A DNA stretch of 64,000 bases, from positions 31,497-95,496 of the forward strand of contig DLGQ01000035.1 in assembly GCA_002482775.1 (NCBI GenBank), in the 5' to 3' direction. A program made the translations under genes and the position numbers. This document shows positions 49,050-59,200 of the stretch, in pieces (the stretch's first letter is position 1; the number at the start of each line of letters is the position of its first letter). Below the pieces are notes generated by a model that saw only the letters and a program-made list of their open reading frames with translations, was not told where the DNA came from and ran no database searches. The stretch comes from Flavobacteriales bacterium UBA7690 (GTDB lineage: Bacteria > Bacteroidota > Bacteroidia > Flavobacteriales_F > PHOS-HE28).

Positions 49050-50753
49050 GTGAAGAACCTCTATAAGTCGATCCCTCTTACAGGGCTTATGCTCTTGCTG
49101 GCCACCGCCGTAGATGCGCGAACCGTGGTAGAGCATCCGGCGGAACTGGTACACCGGAGTGCTCCGGTGGTGTCTTTCGGTGAGGCGGGTAATAGGGGTG
49201 TGGCGGAACGTGGTGGTGGGAATGATGAATGTGCCACGGCCACCATGATCAACGTAGCGGCCGAATGCAATGGCTCGCTCGCCACCTATGATGCAACAGA
49301 TGCGACGCAATCACGCGCTGCTGCGTTTTGTAACGAATATGCCTCTGTGGAAGCGCGGGACCTTTGGTTCAGCTTCGTTGCTACGAGTACCATCAGCGTC
49401 ATTCGTGTTGAAGGCTTCGGCAGTTATGATCCCGTGGTGGAGGGTTTCACGGGAGATTGTGCAGACCTGGAGTCCATCGGTTGCGCAGATGCCACATACC
49501 CGGACGCGGGGGAGAACACGGTGGAGACCTTGAGCATAACCACCACCGTGGACAACACCTACTTCGTTCGTGTCTATTCCTACTGGAACCCCGTACCAAC
49601 GGACTTCACCTTCAGCCTATGCGCATTCACTGGAGCGGATGTGCCTGCGAACGATCTCTGCACCAGTGCATCGCCAGAGCTGCTCACGCTCGGAAGCAGC
49701 ATCTCCTTTACCGGCGACAACACCGATGCACTGGATACCGAAGGCTTGGGCTACGGCTCGGTGTGGCATGCCTTTACCACGACCGAATGTGCCGATGTGA
49801 CCGTGGACTACTGTGGCACTTCACCCGCTTTTGGTAATGCATTACTTCGACTGTTCACCACCTGTCCTGGCGATGAACACATTAGTGCTTCCGACTTCGA
49901 TGAAGTAACGTGTCCGGATGGCAATGTGACGATGCATTGGAACTACTTACCGTCGGGCACATACTACTACGCGGTGATCAACGATGAAGTGTCGGACCCC
50001 GATGCGGTGGGCGCTTACATGATCAATGTTAGTGCCACCTCTTTTGCTCCCGGCTACTGCGAAGCTTCCACCACCGAACAGTGCGACGAATACATTTCCC
50101 GCGTTACCGTGGGTGCCGTGGACAACGCTTCGGGCTGCACCCAAGGTGTCACAGCGGACTACACGGATCAAGTGGTGGGGATAGAGCAAGGTGAAGCGTT
50201 GCCCATCACCGTGGTGAACGGCCCGCTCTACGATCCTTCCGACGCAGTGGGGGTTTGGGTGGATTGGGATCAGGATGAGAACTTCTGTGAGGCGAATGAG
50301 TACCATGCAATGGCCACCTCGGATGGTGGTCTCACCTTCACCGGTCTGGTGAACGCCCCCATGGATGCAGTGCTGGGCAGCACACGGATGCGTGTCCGTA
50401 TGGTCTATGATCGGTTCCCTATGGCGTGTGGTGTGGCGGACTATGGAGAGGTGGAGGATTACACGGTACAGGTGGGGCTAGGCAACAGCATCGCGGAGCA
50501 AGAGCGATCCTACTGGGAGGTGTTCCCCAACCCGGGCACAGGCGACTTCACCATCCGATCGCGGTCGCACACGGATGAGGTTTCGATCGCGCTTTTAGAT
50601 GTTGCTGGCCGCGTACTGATCCAAGAACGACGGCAAGTTCTCCAGGGCCAACAGATCAACTGCGACTGGGCAGGAACGCTCGCTGCAGGAGCCTACGTGC
50701 TTCGCCTTATCAGTGCCGACGAGCGTTGGGAACGGCGTGTGGTGGTTCAGTAA
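49050..50753 (+). CDS. T9SS type A cargo protein with PPC-like and GEVED domains
   Basis: A 567-residue secreted protein. The signal peptide (YKSIPLTGLMLLLATAVDA-RT) is followed by two PPC-like beta-sandwich domains (ARDLWFSFVATSTISVIRVE, YFVRVYSYWNPVPTDFTFSL; then YGSVWHAFTTTECADVTVDY). A GEVED domain comes next (VWVDWDQDENFCEANEYHAM ... CGVADYGEVEDYTVQ), which names the family. The end is a T9SS type A sorting domain (YWEVFPNPGTGDFTIRSRSH ... AAGAYVLRLISADE). I chose GTG 49050 because it gives a normal signal peptide; the frame also extends upstream to 49017. GEVED proteins are often surface adhesins or carry proteases; no protease motif is seen. Confidence 0.87.
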   Translation: MKNLYKSIPLTGLMLLLATAVDARTVVEHPAELVHRSAPVVSFGEAGNRGVAERGGGNDECATATMINVAAECNGSLATYDATDATQSRAAAFCNEYASVEARDLWFSFVATSTISVIRVEGFGSYDPVVEGFTGDCADLESIGCADATYPDAGENTVETLSITTTVDNTYFVRVYSYWNPVPTDFTFSLCAFTGADVPANDLCTSASPELLTLGSSISFTGDNTDALDTEGLGYGSVWHAFTTTECADVTVDYCGTSPAFGNALLRLFTTCPGDEHISASDFDEVTCPDGNVTMHWNYLPSGTYYYAVINDEVSDPDAVGAYMINVSATSFAPGYCEASTTEQCDEYISRVTVGAVDNASGCTQGVTADYTDQVVGIEQGEALPITVVNGPLYDPSDAVGVWVDWDQDENFCEANEYHAMATSDGGLTFTGLVNAPMDAVLGSTRMRVRMVYDRFPMACGVADYGEVEDYTVQVGLGNSIAEQERSYWEVFPNPGTGDFTIRSRSHTDEVSIALLDVAGRVLIQERRQVLQGQQINCDWAGTLAAGAYVLRLISADERWERRVVVQ

Positions 50754-50922
50754 GTGCAGGATCTTTTCTACACAAGGCGTTAGCTCAAGCTCCGCATCTT
50801 TCCGGGTCGGTTGTTATTGTGTCACGTTTGTGGAAAACGTAGGTGAAAAAGGATCAAGTCAGGGTATGTGGTTTCCGGACCTTTGCACCACTCTCCTTTT
50901 TGTCAACCTTTTCATCTCGACC

Positions 50923-53900
50923 ATGCTCCCGACTTCGACCATTCTCGTTCGACTAGCCCAGGTACTTCTGGCTTTGATCCCCTTGGCCTCCTTCGGCCTC
51001 ACCCCCTCCGGTGGTGATGCCCTCGCCGCCCCTCCCGGCGCTAACCCCCCGAATACGATCTGCACAGGAGCCACGGTGGTACCCGTTACCATCGGCACGC
51101 CGGCGACCGTTACTGGCAACAACGAGAATTCGCTCACGGATCCGGTCCTTGGTGCGAACTTGGTGTGGGAGGGGTTCAGCATCACCGCGTGCAGCGACGT
51201 TACAGTCAGCTACTGCGGCACTTCGCCGATCTTCATGGGCGGCTTGGCTTATTTGGCAGTTGGCTGTCCCCTGACCAACCTGGTCTTCAACTCGGGCCAG
51301 AACGTGATCTCCAACGTTTGTGGCGATGGCAACTTCGCCATCTTCTTTCCGGAGCTACCCCCAGGCACCTACTACTATCCGGTATTGGAGGCACCGGGTT
51401 CCAGCGGCAACTATTCCATCACCTTCATCGCCGCAGCATGCACCAACACACCACCGGCGAATGCTTTTTGTGCTACACCTGTGGAACTGACCTCGGGGGC
51501 GAACTGTGAACCCACATCGGGAACAGTGGAACACGCTACCGTTGCCGGTAACTCGGGCACCAGTTGCGATGGGGCCGATGTTTCCGATGGCGTTTGGTTC
51601 TCCTTCGTTGCCACATCCTCTGCACACGAAATCACCGTGGTCGGTAGCGCATCCTTCGCTGCGGAGATCGAACTCTTCAGCGGGTCCTGCCCTGCACCAA
51701 CGCCGGTAGCCTGCACCTCGGCGAACGATTTCGGCCTATCGGAAACTCTGTCGAGCACGACTTTGACCGTCGGCCAGACCTACTTGATCCGCGTATCGGA
51801 TTGGTACTCCGGCGTGCCACGCTCCACCACGTTCGATATCTGTGTGGTCGGAATTCCCACCTCTGATTGTGAAGCGGACGCCGGTACCTTGACCGCCGGT
51901 GATCCACCACCGTGTTTGGATGGTGCGGTCACCATCAGTGCAATTGCCAACGGTGATGCGGTGATCCCTACTGGATACGACAGGATCTACGTGCTCACGT
52001 CGGGTCAGGATATCGTGATCCAGCAGGTCGCAGCAGCGCCATCGTTCCAAGTATCGGAAGCGACGGCGTACACGATCCATACGTTGGTGTATGATCCAGC
52101 GACGTTGGACATCGGGACAATCGTCTTTGGCGAGTCCACTGCAGCGGAGGTCAACGCGCTGCTCGTCCAAGGCGGCGGCAGCGTTTGTGCCAGCCTAGAT
52201 CTGGCCGGTGCAGCGATATCCGTTGCCACGTGCTGCGCTGCTACAGCTGGTGCTTTGGATCCCGTTTCGCCATTCGAGTGCTTGGTATCTGGCTCTTCCC
52301 CGGTGAGCGCCGTGGAGGAGATACCATCGGTGATACCCACGGGCTACGTGTTGGCCTATGTGCTCTCACAAGGTCCGGACAGGGTCATTCAACAAGTGGG
52401 AACGGAGCCCCTCTTCACGGTGGATGCGCTGGGGGCGTTCACCATCCACGCTTTCGTGTACGATCCCAATACGCTGGATCCAGAGCAAGTGATCGACTTC
52501 GGCACTACCACGGCAGCAGCACTTCACGGGCTCTTGGTCGAAGGCGGGGGTAGCATTTGTGGAAGCCTGGACCTGGATGGAGCCATCATCACGGTGCTCA
52601 ATTGTTGCGCAGCCGATGCCGGCACGATCACTCCGGATGATGATGTGCTCTGTTATCCGAATACGACGATCGCCATCAGTGCAACCCCCGAAGAGGATGC
52701 TGTAGTGCCCGTGGGTTTCACCACCGTGTACGTGCTCAGCGCGGGCCAGGACCTGGTGATCCAAGCGACGGCAGCCACGCCATCATTCGATGTATCCGCT
52801 CCAGGTGAATACACCATCCACACACTGGTGTACGACCCTGCGACCTTGGACCTAAGCGCCATCGTTGTTGGCCAGACCACTGGAGCAGAAGTGAACGCCT
52901 TGTTGATCCCCGCAGGCTCCATCTGCGCAAGCCTGGATGTGGAGGGCGCGCGTATCATGGTTGAGGACTGTAGCCCCGTGAACGATGACTGCTCCACAGC
53001 GATCGAAGTTTCGGTGAGCGTCGTTGATGAATGTTCGGCGAATTCAGTGACCGGCAACAACGCATACGCAACGCAGGAAGCAACGAACCTGCCGGGTTGT
53101 GATGAGACCACCGCTTCGTTCGCTGACGTGTGGTACCGTTTCAACAGCGGCCAGAATGAGCAGATCAGCCTGTTGTTCGATCCCGGCACCATGACGCATT
53201 GGGCCTTCGCGGTGAGCGATGCCTGTGAGGGTGGAGTGGAAGTGGTCTGCGAGATCATGCCGTCGGTCCCTATTGATGTGGTCACGGCGCCCAACACCGA
53301 TTATTGGGTGCGTATCTACAGCGATCTGGGTTCCGGAAGTGGTGGTGCGTTCACTCTTTGCATCACCGGTGCGGCCCCTACTTACATCTGCAACGGTGCA
53401 TCCGTGACCCTGGGGGATGCTACCACCAGTACGTCCATTTGCCAAGATGGTGATCCTGACGTGTTGGATGTGGTGAACACCAGCAACTCGGTAGAGGATT
53501 ACAGCTATGTGGTGACCGACGTGAACGACACCGTCGTTGCACTGATGGCGATGGGATCTTTGGACTTCAATGCATTGCCGGTAGGTATCTACCGCATCTG
53601 GGGCATCTCACACAACGGCGCACTACAAGGTGCGGATGCAGGTGCGGCCGCAACGGATATCACCAGCAACGGGGAGTGCCTGGACCTGAGTGACGACTTC
53701 GTGACGGTGAACGTGGAGGTATGTAGCGGTATAAATGAGGATCCCATGAACGAATGGAGCTTGTTCCCCAACCCGACCAGTGGTGTGGTGAACGTGCGGT
53801 ACAGCGGTGCCAGCGCATCGGCCACGATCGATGTGGTGGATATGGGCGGCCGGTTGGTGATGAGCCAGCGCAGCGCCATGGCCACCGGGCAGGTGCTCAC

Positions 53901-53994
53901 GCTGCAAGGAAGCGAGGGTCTTGCTCCCGGGGCATACACGGTGCGCCTTCGTGATGCGAATGGTGTCACCAACCGACGCCTGACGGTACAGTAG
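50923..53994 (+). CDS. Large T9SS type A cargo protein with three tandem repeats
   Basis: A 1023-residue secreted protein. After a signal peptide (STILVRLAQVLLALIPLASF) come two PPC-like domains, then three tandem repeats of about 122 residues (see 51868-52971), another PPC-like domain (FADVWYRFNSGQNEQISLLF ... YWVRIYSDLGSGSGGAFTLC), a linker and a T9SS type A sorting domain (WSLFPNPTSGVVNVRYSGAS ... APGAYTVRLRDANG). ATG 50923 is chosen because the frame upstream reads through the end of the previous gene. No enzymatic motif was seen, so a surface or adhesive role is probable. It follows another T9SS cargo gene by 169 bases. Confidence 0.88.
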   Translation: MLPTSTILVRLAQVLLALIPLASFGLTPSGGDALAAPPGANPPNTICTGATVVPVTIGTPATVTGNNENSLTDPVLGANLVWEGFSITACSDVTVSYCGTSPIFMGGLAYLAVGCPLTNLVFNSGQNVISNVCGDGNFAIFFPELPPGTYYYPVLEAPGSSGNYSITFIAAACTNTPPANAFCATPVELTSGANCEPTSGTVEHATVAGNSGTSCDGADVSDGVWFSFVATSSAHEITVVGSASFAAEIELFSGSCPAPTPVACTSANDFGLSETLSSTTLTVGQTYLIRVSDWYSGVPRSTTFDICVVGIPTSDCEADAGTLTAGDPPPCLDGAVTISAIANGDAVIPTGYDRIYVLTSGQDIVIQQVAAAPSFQVSEATAYTIHTLVYDPATLDIGTIVFGESTAAEVNALLVQGGGSVCASLDLAGAAISVATCCAATAGALDPVSPFECLVSGSSPVSAVEEIPSVIPTGYVLAYVLSQGPDRVIQQVGTEPLFTVDALGAFTIHAFVYDPNTLDPEQVIDFGTTTAAALHGLLVEGGGSICGSLDLDGAIITVLNCCAADAGTITPDDDVLCYPNTTIAISATPEEDAVVPVGFTTVYVLSAGQDLVIQATAATPSFDVSAPGEYTIHTLVYDPATLDLSAIVVGQTTGAEVNALLIPAGSICASLDVEGARIMVEDCSPVNDDCSTAIEVSVSVVDECSANSVTGNNAYATQEATNLPGCDETTASFADVWYRFNSGQNEQISLLFDPGTMTHWAFAVSDACEGGVEVVCEIMPSVPIDVVTAPNTDYWVRIYSDLGSGSGGAFTLCITGAAPTYICNGASVTLGDATTSTSICQDGDPDVLDVVNTSNSVEDYSYVVTDVNDTVVALMAMGSLDFNALPVGIYRIWGISHNGALQGADAGAAATDITSNGECLDLSDDFVTVNVEVCSGINEDPMNEWSLFPNPTSGVVNVRYSGASASATIDVVDMGGRLVMSQRSAMATGQVLTLQGSEGLAPGAYTVRLRDANGVTNRRLTVQ
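51868..52971 (+). repeat. Three tandem ~122-residue coding repeats
   Basis: Each unit opens with ADAGTLT-like sequence after a Cys, carries IPTGY.xxYVL and a QxxxxxPxFxV element, then YTIHTLVYDPATLD, and closes with GGGSICASLDLxGAxIxVxxC. Approximate borders are 51868-52231, 52232-52602 and 52603-52971. The units have diverged at the sequence level while keeping length and motifs, so the triplication is not recent. Confidence 0.75.
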
Positions 53995-54014
53995 GCTTAG
54001 GAACGTACCAGTTG

Positions 54015-54046
54015 GAAGGGCGGGAGCGATCCCGCCCTTCTTGTTG
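54015..54046 (+). terminator. Rho-independent terminator after the large T9SS gene
   Basis: An 11-bp perfect stem GAAGGGCGGGA / TCCCGCCCTTC with a GCGA loop, followed by TTGTTG. It starts 21 bases after the stop codon. Confidence 0.8.
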
Positions 54047-54103
54047 TGCGGGGGGGTGCGAACCTGCGGTAGCCTGCTGCGTATAACGGTCAAAATCCCT
54101 CCC

Positions 54104-54613
54104 ATGCGCACTCAGCTCTCCCTGCTGTTGGCGATGTCCATCGGTTGCTCGGTGGCTCAGGACCTTCCACCGCTCGGCTTACCCATCAACGGTCGAGTCT
54201 CCCAAGGCGATGCCAAGCTGGAAGGTTGCGAAGTGACCATTTACAAAGGCAACGATGTGGTCGGCCACCAGATCACCGAACGCACCGGACGCTTCAGCAT
54301 GGTGCTCGGTCTGGGCGAGGAGTTCGCCATCGAGTTCAGCAAAGAAGGGTTCCTGACCAAGCGTGTTATCGTGGATACCCGGGGCGAGCTGCCGAAGGAC
54401 CTTGTGGAGATCGCGCCTATCGAAATGGCCATGAGCATGCTGAAGGCCGAGAAGTACGTGGGCGCGGATACCGATGAACTGGACTTCCCCTTTGCTATCG
54501 TGCGTTACGATCGTGGTGCGCGCGCTTTCGTACAGGACCAGCAGTACACCGCGGACATGATGCGTACCAACGGCGCGCTTCTGCTGATGTCAGGCCGGGC
54601 GGTCAAGGACTGA
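54104..54613 (+). CDS. Exported protein with carboxypeptidase-regulatory-like domain
   Basis: A 169-residue protein with a signal peptide (MRTQLSLLLAMSIGCSVA-QD) and one beta-sandwich domain of the CarboxypepD_reg-like type (PINGRVSQGDAKLEGCEVTI, then DVVGHQITERTGRFSMVLGL, FAIEFSKEGFLTKRVIVDTR). The C-terminal third is helical (IEMAMSMLKAEKYVGADTDE). It resembles short exported Bacteroidota proteins that carry this domain alone. ATG 54104 is chosen because it gives a proper signal peptide and the upstream part overlaps the terminator. The dioxygenase gene follows 43 bases downstream with its own candidate promoter, so co-transcription is possible but not required. Confidence 0.72.
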   Translation: MRTQLSLLLAMSIGCSVAQDLPPLGLPINGRVSQGDAKLEGCEVTIYKGNDVVGHQITERTGRFSMVLGLGEEFAIEFSKEGFLTKRVIVDTRGELPKDLVEIAPIEMAMSMLKAEKYVGADTDELDFPFAIVRYDRGARAFVQDQQYTADMMRTNGALLLMSGRAVKD

Positions 54614-54627
54614 ACGCAACAGGCACG

Positions 54628-54635
54628 TACCTTCG
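54628..54635 (+). promoter_or_regulatory. Candidate -7 box of the 3-hydroxyanthranilate dioxygenase operon
   Basis: TACCTTCG differs from TAnnTTTG at one base and resembles the TACCTTTG boxes at 48935 and 60201. It lies 22 bases before the ATG at 54657. No -33 TTG is visible. Confidence 0.3.
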
Positions 54636-54656
54636 AGGCGCAACCAGCGCAGTGCC

Positions 54657-55187
54657 ATGCCCATCCGCAGACCCTTCAATGTGAAGCAATGGATCGCCGA
54701 CAACCGCGATCTGCTGAAACCACCGGTCGGTAACAAGAACCTCTATGCCGACGCGGGCGACTACATCGTGATGGTGGTCGGCGGTCCCAACGCGCGCAAG
54801 GATTACCATTGGAACGAGACCGAAGAGCTCTTCTTCCAGTTGGAAGGCGATATCGAAGTGGGGATCCAAGAAGATGGCATGGCTGTTACCATCCCCATCA
54901 AAGAGGGCGAGATGTTCCTGCTTCCGGGTCGTGTGCCGCATCAGCCGCGTCGCGGGGCAGGTACCGTAGGCCTGGTGATCGAGGTGAAACGTGATGACCG
55001 CGAACTGGAAGATGGCTTGCAATGGTATTGTGAGCAATGCAACACCCTTCTGCATGAATACCGGTTCGTCCTCAACAACATCGAGAAGGACTTCCTGCCG
55101 CGTTTCCGCGAATTCTATGGGAACGAGGAGCACCGCACCTGCAAGCAGTGTGGTCATGTGATGGAAGCGGACCCGCGATTCGTGTAA
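54657..55187 (+). CDS. nbaC: 3-hydroxyanthranilate 3,4-dioxygenase
   Basis: A 176-residue cupin that opens the ring of 3-hydroxyanthranilate to 2-amino-3-carboxymuconate semialdehyde (ACMS). The iron ligands His51, Glu57 and His95 (DYHWNETEELFFQLEGD; GRVPHQPRRGAG) and the substrate-binding Arg47, Arg99 and Glu110 are at the same positions as in the Cupriavidus enzyme. The C-terminal rubredoxin-like site has Cys125, Cys128, Cys162 and Cys165 (WYCEQCNTLLHEYRF; HRTCKQCGHVME), as in the bacterial and fungal form. Length and motifs are complete. It is followed 10 bases later by the ACMS decarboxylase gene, which uses its product, so the two form an operon in the kynurenine degradation route. Confidence 0.96.
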   Translation: MPIRRPFNVKQWIADNRDLLKPPVGNKNLYADAGDYIVMVVGGPNARKDYHWNETEELFFQLEGDIEVGIQEDGMAVTIPIKEGEMFLLPGRVPHQPRRGAGTVGLVIEVKRDDRELEDGLQWYCEQCNTLLHEYRFVLNNIEKDFLPRFREFYGNEEHRTCKQCGHVMEADPRFV

Positions 55188-55197
55188 GCGGAAGGCC

Positions 55198-56217
55198 ATG
55201 GCGGAGCTTTTCACGATCGACATCCACACGCACATCCTGCCGGAGAACATCCCGGACTTCGGGCGGCGTTACGGATATCGGGGCTTCATCCACCTGGACC
55301 ACCACAAGCCGGGCTGCGCGCGGATGATGATGGACGACAAGTTCTTCCGCGAAGTACAGGCCAACTGCTGGGACCCCGAAGTGCGTATCAGTGAATGCGA
55401 TCAGCATCGCGTGCATGTGCAGGTGCTCAGTACGGTACCGGTCATGTTCAGTTATTGGGCGAAGCCGCACGACACGCTGGACTTGTCCATGTTCCTCAAT
55501 GACCACATCGCAGGCATCGTGCAGCGATGGCCACAGCGGTTCGTGGGGTTGGGTACGCTGCCCATGCAAGAACCCGAATTGGCGATCAAGGAACTGGAAC
55601 GGTGCAAGCGGATAGGCATGGCGGGCATCCAGATCGGCACGCATGTCAACGGCATGAACCTGGGCGAGCCGCGTCTGCTGCAGATCTTCCAAGCGTGTGC
55701 CGAACTGGATATGGTCGTTTTCGTTCACCCGTGGGATATGATGGGTGCAGACCGGATGGACAAGTATTGGATGTCCTGGCTGGTAGGAATGCCGGTAGAG
55801 ACCACCACCGCCATCACCTCCATGATCTTCAGCGGGCTCTTCGAGAAAGTTCCCATGTTGCGTGTCGCCTTCGCACATGGTGGTGGTTCGTTCCCGGCCA
55901 CGTTGGGCCGCATCGAACATGGTTTCATCATGCGTCCTGATCTTTGCGCGGTGGATAATGATGTGAACCCACGCGACTACCTCGGCCGTTTTTGGATCGA
56001 TGCGTTGGTCCATGATCCGGCCATTCTACGGTTGGTGGTGGACCAGATGGGCGCGCACCGCGTGGCCATGGGCACCGATTATCCGTTCCCCCTCGGCGAG
56101 CTTGTTCCCGGTGAATTGATACGGAGCATGCAGTATGATCAGCCTACCAAGGAATTGCTGCTCGGTGGTGCGGCGTTGGACTGGCTCGGGATGCGCAAAG
56201 AAGCCTTCGTTCGCTGA
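55198..56217 (+). CDS. nbaD: 2-amino-3-carboxymuconate-6-semialdehyde decarboxylase (ACMSD)
   Basis: A 339-residue amidohydrolase-superfamily decarboxylase that converts ACMS to 2-aminomuconate semialdehyde. The zinc ligands are His10 and His12 (TIDIHTHILPENIPD), His177 (MVVFVHPWDMMGADRMDKYW) and Asp294 (HRVAMGTDYPFPLGELVPG), and His227 lies in RVAFAHGGGSFPATLGRIEH. The same set is known for the Pseudomonas enzyme. Length is as expected (about 335). It starts 10 bases after the dioxygenase stop and ends 6 bases from the convergent T9SS gene. Its product is the substrate of the aldehyde dehydrogenase encoded 12 kb away at 41906. Confidence 0.95.
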   Translation: MAELFTIDIHTHILPENIPDFGRRYGYRGFIHLDHHKPGCARMMMDDKFFREVQANCWDPEVRISECDQHRVHVQVLSTVPVMFSYWAKPHDTLDLSMFLNDHIAGIVQRWPQRFVGLGTLPMQEPELAIKELERCKRIGMAGIQIGTHVNGMNLGEPRLLQIFQACAELDMVVFVHPWDMMGADRMDKYWMSWLVGMPVETTTAITSMIFSGLFEKVPMLRVAFAHGGGSFPATLGRIEHGFIMRPDLCAVDNDVNPRDYLGRFWIDALVHDPAILRLVVDQMGAHRVAMGTDYPFPLGELVPGELIRSMQYDQPTKELLLGGAALDWLGMRKEAFVR

Positions 56218-56222
56218 ACGGA

Positions 56223-59200
56223 TCAGCGCAACAAGTTCACGTGGCCGATACTGTCGTGCTGCTTGCCGGCAACGTCCGTGGCTTTCACTTTCCACACGTA
56301 GGTATCGATGGGTGAATCGTGGCCGTTGTAGGTTCCATCCCAGCGACCGTTCAAGTTCTCGGTGGTCCAGATCAATTCGCCCCAGCGGTTGTAGACCAGG
56401 AGTTCCATGGTGGCCAGATCCTTTCCCCACGCACCGAAGAAGTCGTTGTATCCATCGCCGTTGGGTGTGAAGGTGTTCGGCACGAAGAGCGTTCCCGGTA
56501 GGATCACGGTGACCATGTCGGTGGCCGTGCATCCGTTCGCATCGGTGATGGTAACGGTGTAGGTGGTACTTTCCAAGGTGTAGGCCACTGGGCTTTGTAC
56601 GCTGTCCGCACTGAGGGTGAACGCGGGTTGCCATTGGAAAGTCCCATTCCCCGTGGCATTCAATTGCACATGATCCCCGAACTCGATCACCCGGTCCATT
56701 CCGGCGTCGATGAAGGGTTCGGGGAACGTGGTAAGCAACAATGGTGCGGTCGCCGTGCAGCCGTATTCATCGGTTATTGCCACGGACAGTGCGGTGTTGC
56801 CGTACACGATAGCCATCGGGTCCTGTACCGTAGGATCGTCCACCAGGTTCGCGGGGTTCCATAAGTAGGCAACACCTTCAGAACAGAACAGGTTGATCGG
56901 TTGGCCGGGGCACACGGTGCTATCGGGCCAAGCATCCGCTTGCGGCACCACCACTTCCACCAACGCTGTATCCCGGATCGTACCACACACGTTGGTGATG
57001 GTCACCACGTAGGCCGTTGTTTCCACCGGTGTCATGATCGGGTCCGGTATCGTGGTGTCAGAAATAGTGGACCCTCCTGTCCAGCTATGCGAATCGCCGT
57101 CGGAGGCCACAAGCTGTACGCTTGCTCCGATGCAGATCAGGGTGTCTTCCAACACCGGTTCGGGAGTACCAGCAACCACCACTACGACCACGGAATCGCG
57201 CGCTACACAGCCTTCCGGTGTAGTGATCTGCACCACATAGCAGGTGGAATCCAGCGGCGTTGCGATGGGCGCTCCGATGTCCACGTTCGAAAGCGTGGTC
57301 TCCGCGTTCCACAGGTAAGTACCACCACCACTGGCGTTCAACGTAGCACTTTGGCCCAAACAGATCTCCTGATCCTCACCTGCTGACCCCACCGGTTCAC
57401 CGGGGTCCACACTTACCGAGTCGCGATCGGTGCCGCACAACGTGGTGATCTCCACCACCCAGGTGCCGGCCACCTCGGTGGTGAGCAAAGGACTGGCACT
57501 GGTCGGGTCATCAAGCCCTGTTGCTGGAGACCATGTGTAGGAGTCGCCACCCGAAGCGTTCAACTGCACACTCAGGCCCACGCAGAACGGTCCAACAGGA
57601 TCGATGATCACGTCCGGCGGAGGCAGTGTGGTGATCACGATGCTCGCCGTGTCGGGTCCGCGGCAACCTGTGTTGTCGGTAAGGATCAGTGTAATGGTGA
57701 AGACCCCTTCGGTCGTGTACAGGGCTTCGGGTTCTTCTTCCGTGGAAGTCTGCCCGTTACCCAGATCCCACTCGAACGTGTTGCCACCAACGCTGTTGTT
57801 GATGAACTGTGCTGTTGCCGGATAACACAACGTGCTGGGCCCATCGATGGCGATGCTGGCTTGGCCACGTGCCAAGTCGAATTTCATTACACCAAGGTTG
57901 CAACCCGTGGAGTTGTTCGTATTGCTCCACGCATCGGGTGTGGTGGGGAAGTCGTCGTTGTTCTGGCAACCCGCGCACACGGCTTGGTATACTGTCCCGT
58001 TCTTGTCGAACCGGCTTGTTCCACCGTCCACGTGTTCCTCGCTGACCCCTCCGCCGAAGAAGGTGGCATAGTTCAGCCCTGTGGCTTCGGGCTCGAGAAG
58101 CATCAGGTACAGGTCACTGCCGTCCGTGGTGGCTTGGTACGCGTCGGCGGTCACCGCTAGCCCATTCGTTGTGCTGTTCGGGTTCCCTGCGAAACCGTTC
58201 ACCGACCCGCCCCATCCGCTGAAATAGATCTGCCCACAGTCGCTCACCAGGAATGCCGTGGGTGAGAGGTCTTGGTCCGCCGAACCGTTGCCGAATCGCG
58301 TGCTCCACAAGGAAGTGCTAAGGGAGTGGTCCAGTTTGTGGATGAACTGCGAGCTGCCTGCCACGGCGTACTTGCCGGGTGTTACCGGGTAGTCTCCGTG
58401 CGTTTGGCCCACTACGAAGACCTCGTCGCTGGTGTTCAATTGTACGAAGTACGGCTGGTCGTAAGCGCTCGTACCGAGGTACGTGGAGCCCACGAGCGCA
58501 CCACCTCCATCGTAGCGCATGATGAATCCATCCGTCGCGCCCGAGAACGTTGCACGGAACGGTGTTCCGGCCATGGGCAGGTCGTTGCTGGTGGTTCCAC
58601 CGGTAACGAAGAATTCGCCGTTGCTATCTACTTGTACACCGTATGCGGCATCGGTACCCGAACCGCCGATGTAGGTGGACCACTGCATGATGGAGAGCGC
58701 GGGGTCCATCCGGAAACAATAGCCGTCCTGCGATCCACCTCCATAGGTGGATTGTGGCCCGCCGATCACGGGCAGGTCGTTGCTTTCCGTGGTACTGGCC
58801 ACCAGCGGATCCCCGTTCGCATCCACGATGATCTCCCCGCGGAACGAATCGCCGTAGTTGTGCGCAACCGCGGCATCGTTGTTCAGTCCATCGTTCTGTG
58901 GCCCGCCGATGTACGTACACCCGAGCATGGAAGTGGCCGTGCTGTTCAGGTGTGCCACGAACATGTCCGTGCCGTTGGGCTGCCCATAGCCGTAGCCTAT
59001 GATGAACGTGAGTGGAGGTCCACCAGCGAACGAATCGTCAAAACAGTTCGGGGTGGTGGGCATGTCCGACGAGCCCGTGCTTCCGAAAACGTACAACTCG
59101 TTATCGTTGTTCACCACCATGCTGTGTGGTGATTCGTTGCCGGTACCGCCGAGGTAGGTGCTCCACACGAGTTCCGTTCCATCGGGCGTCCATTTGCTGA

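Noticed and set aside
58272..59132. Plus-strand frame of 286 codons inside the T9SS type B gene
   Set aside because: Arg/Val/His-rich shadow; the opposite strand carries regular SBBP repeats through the same region.
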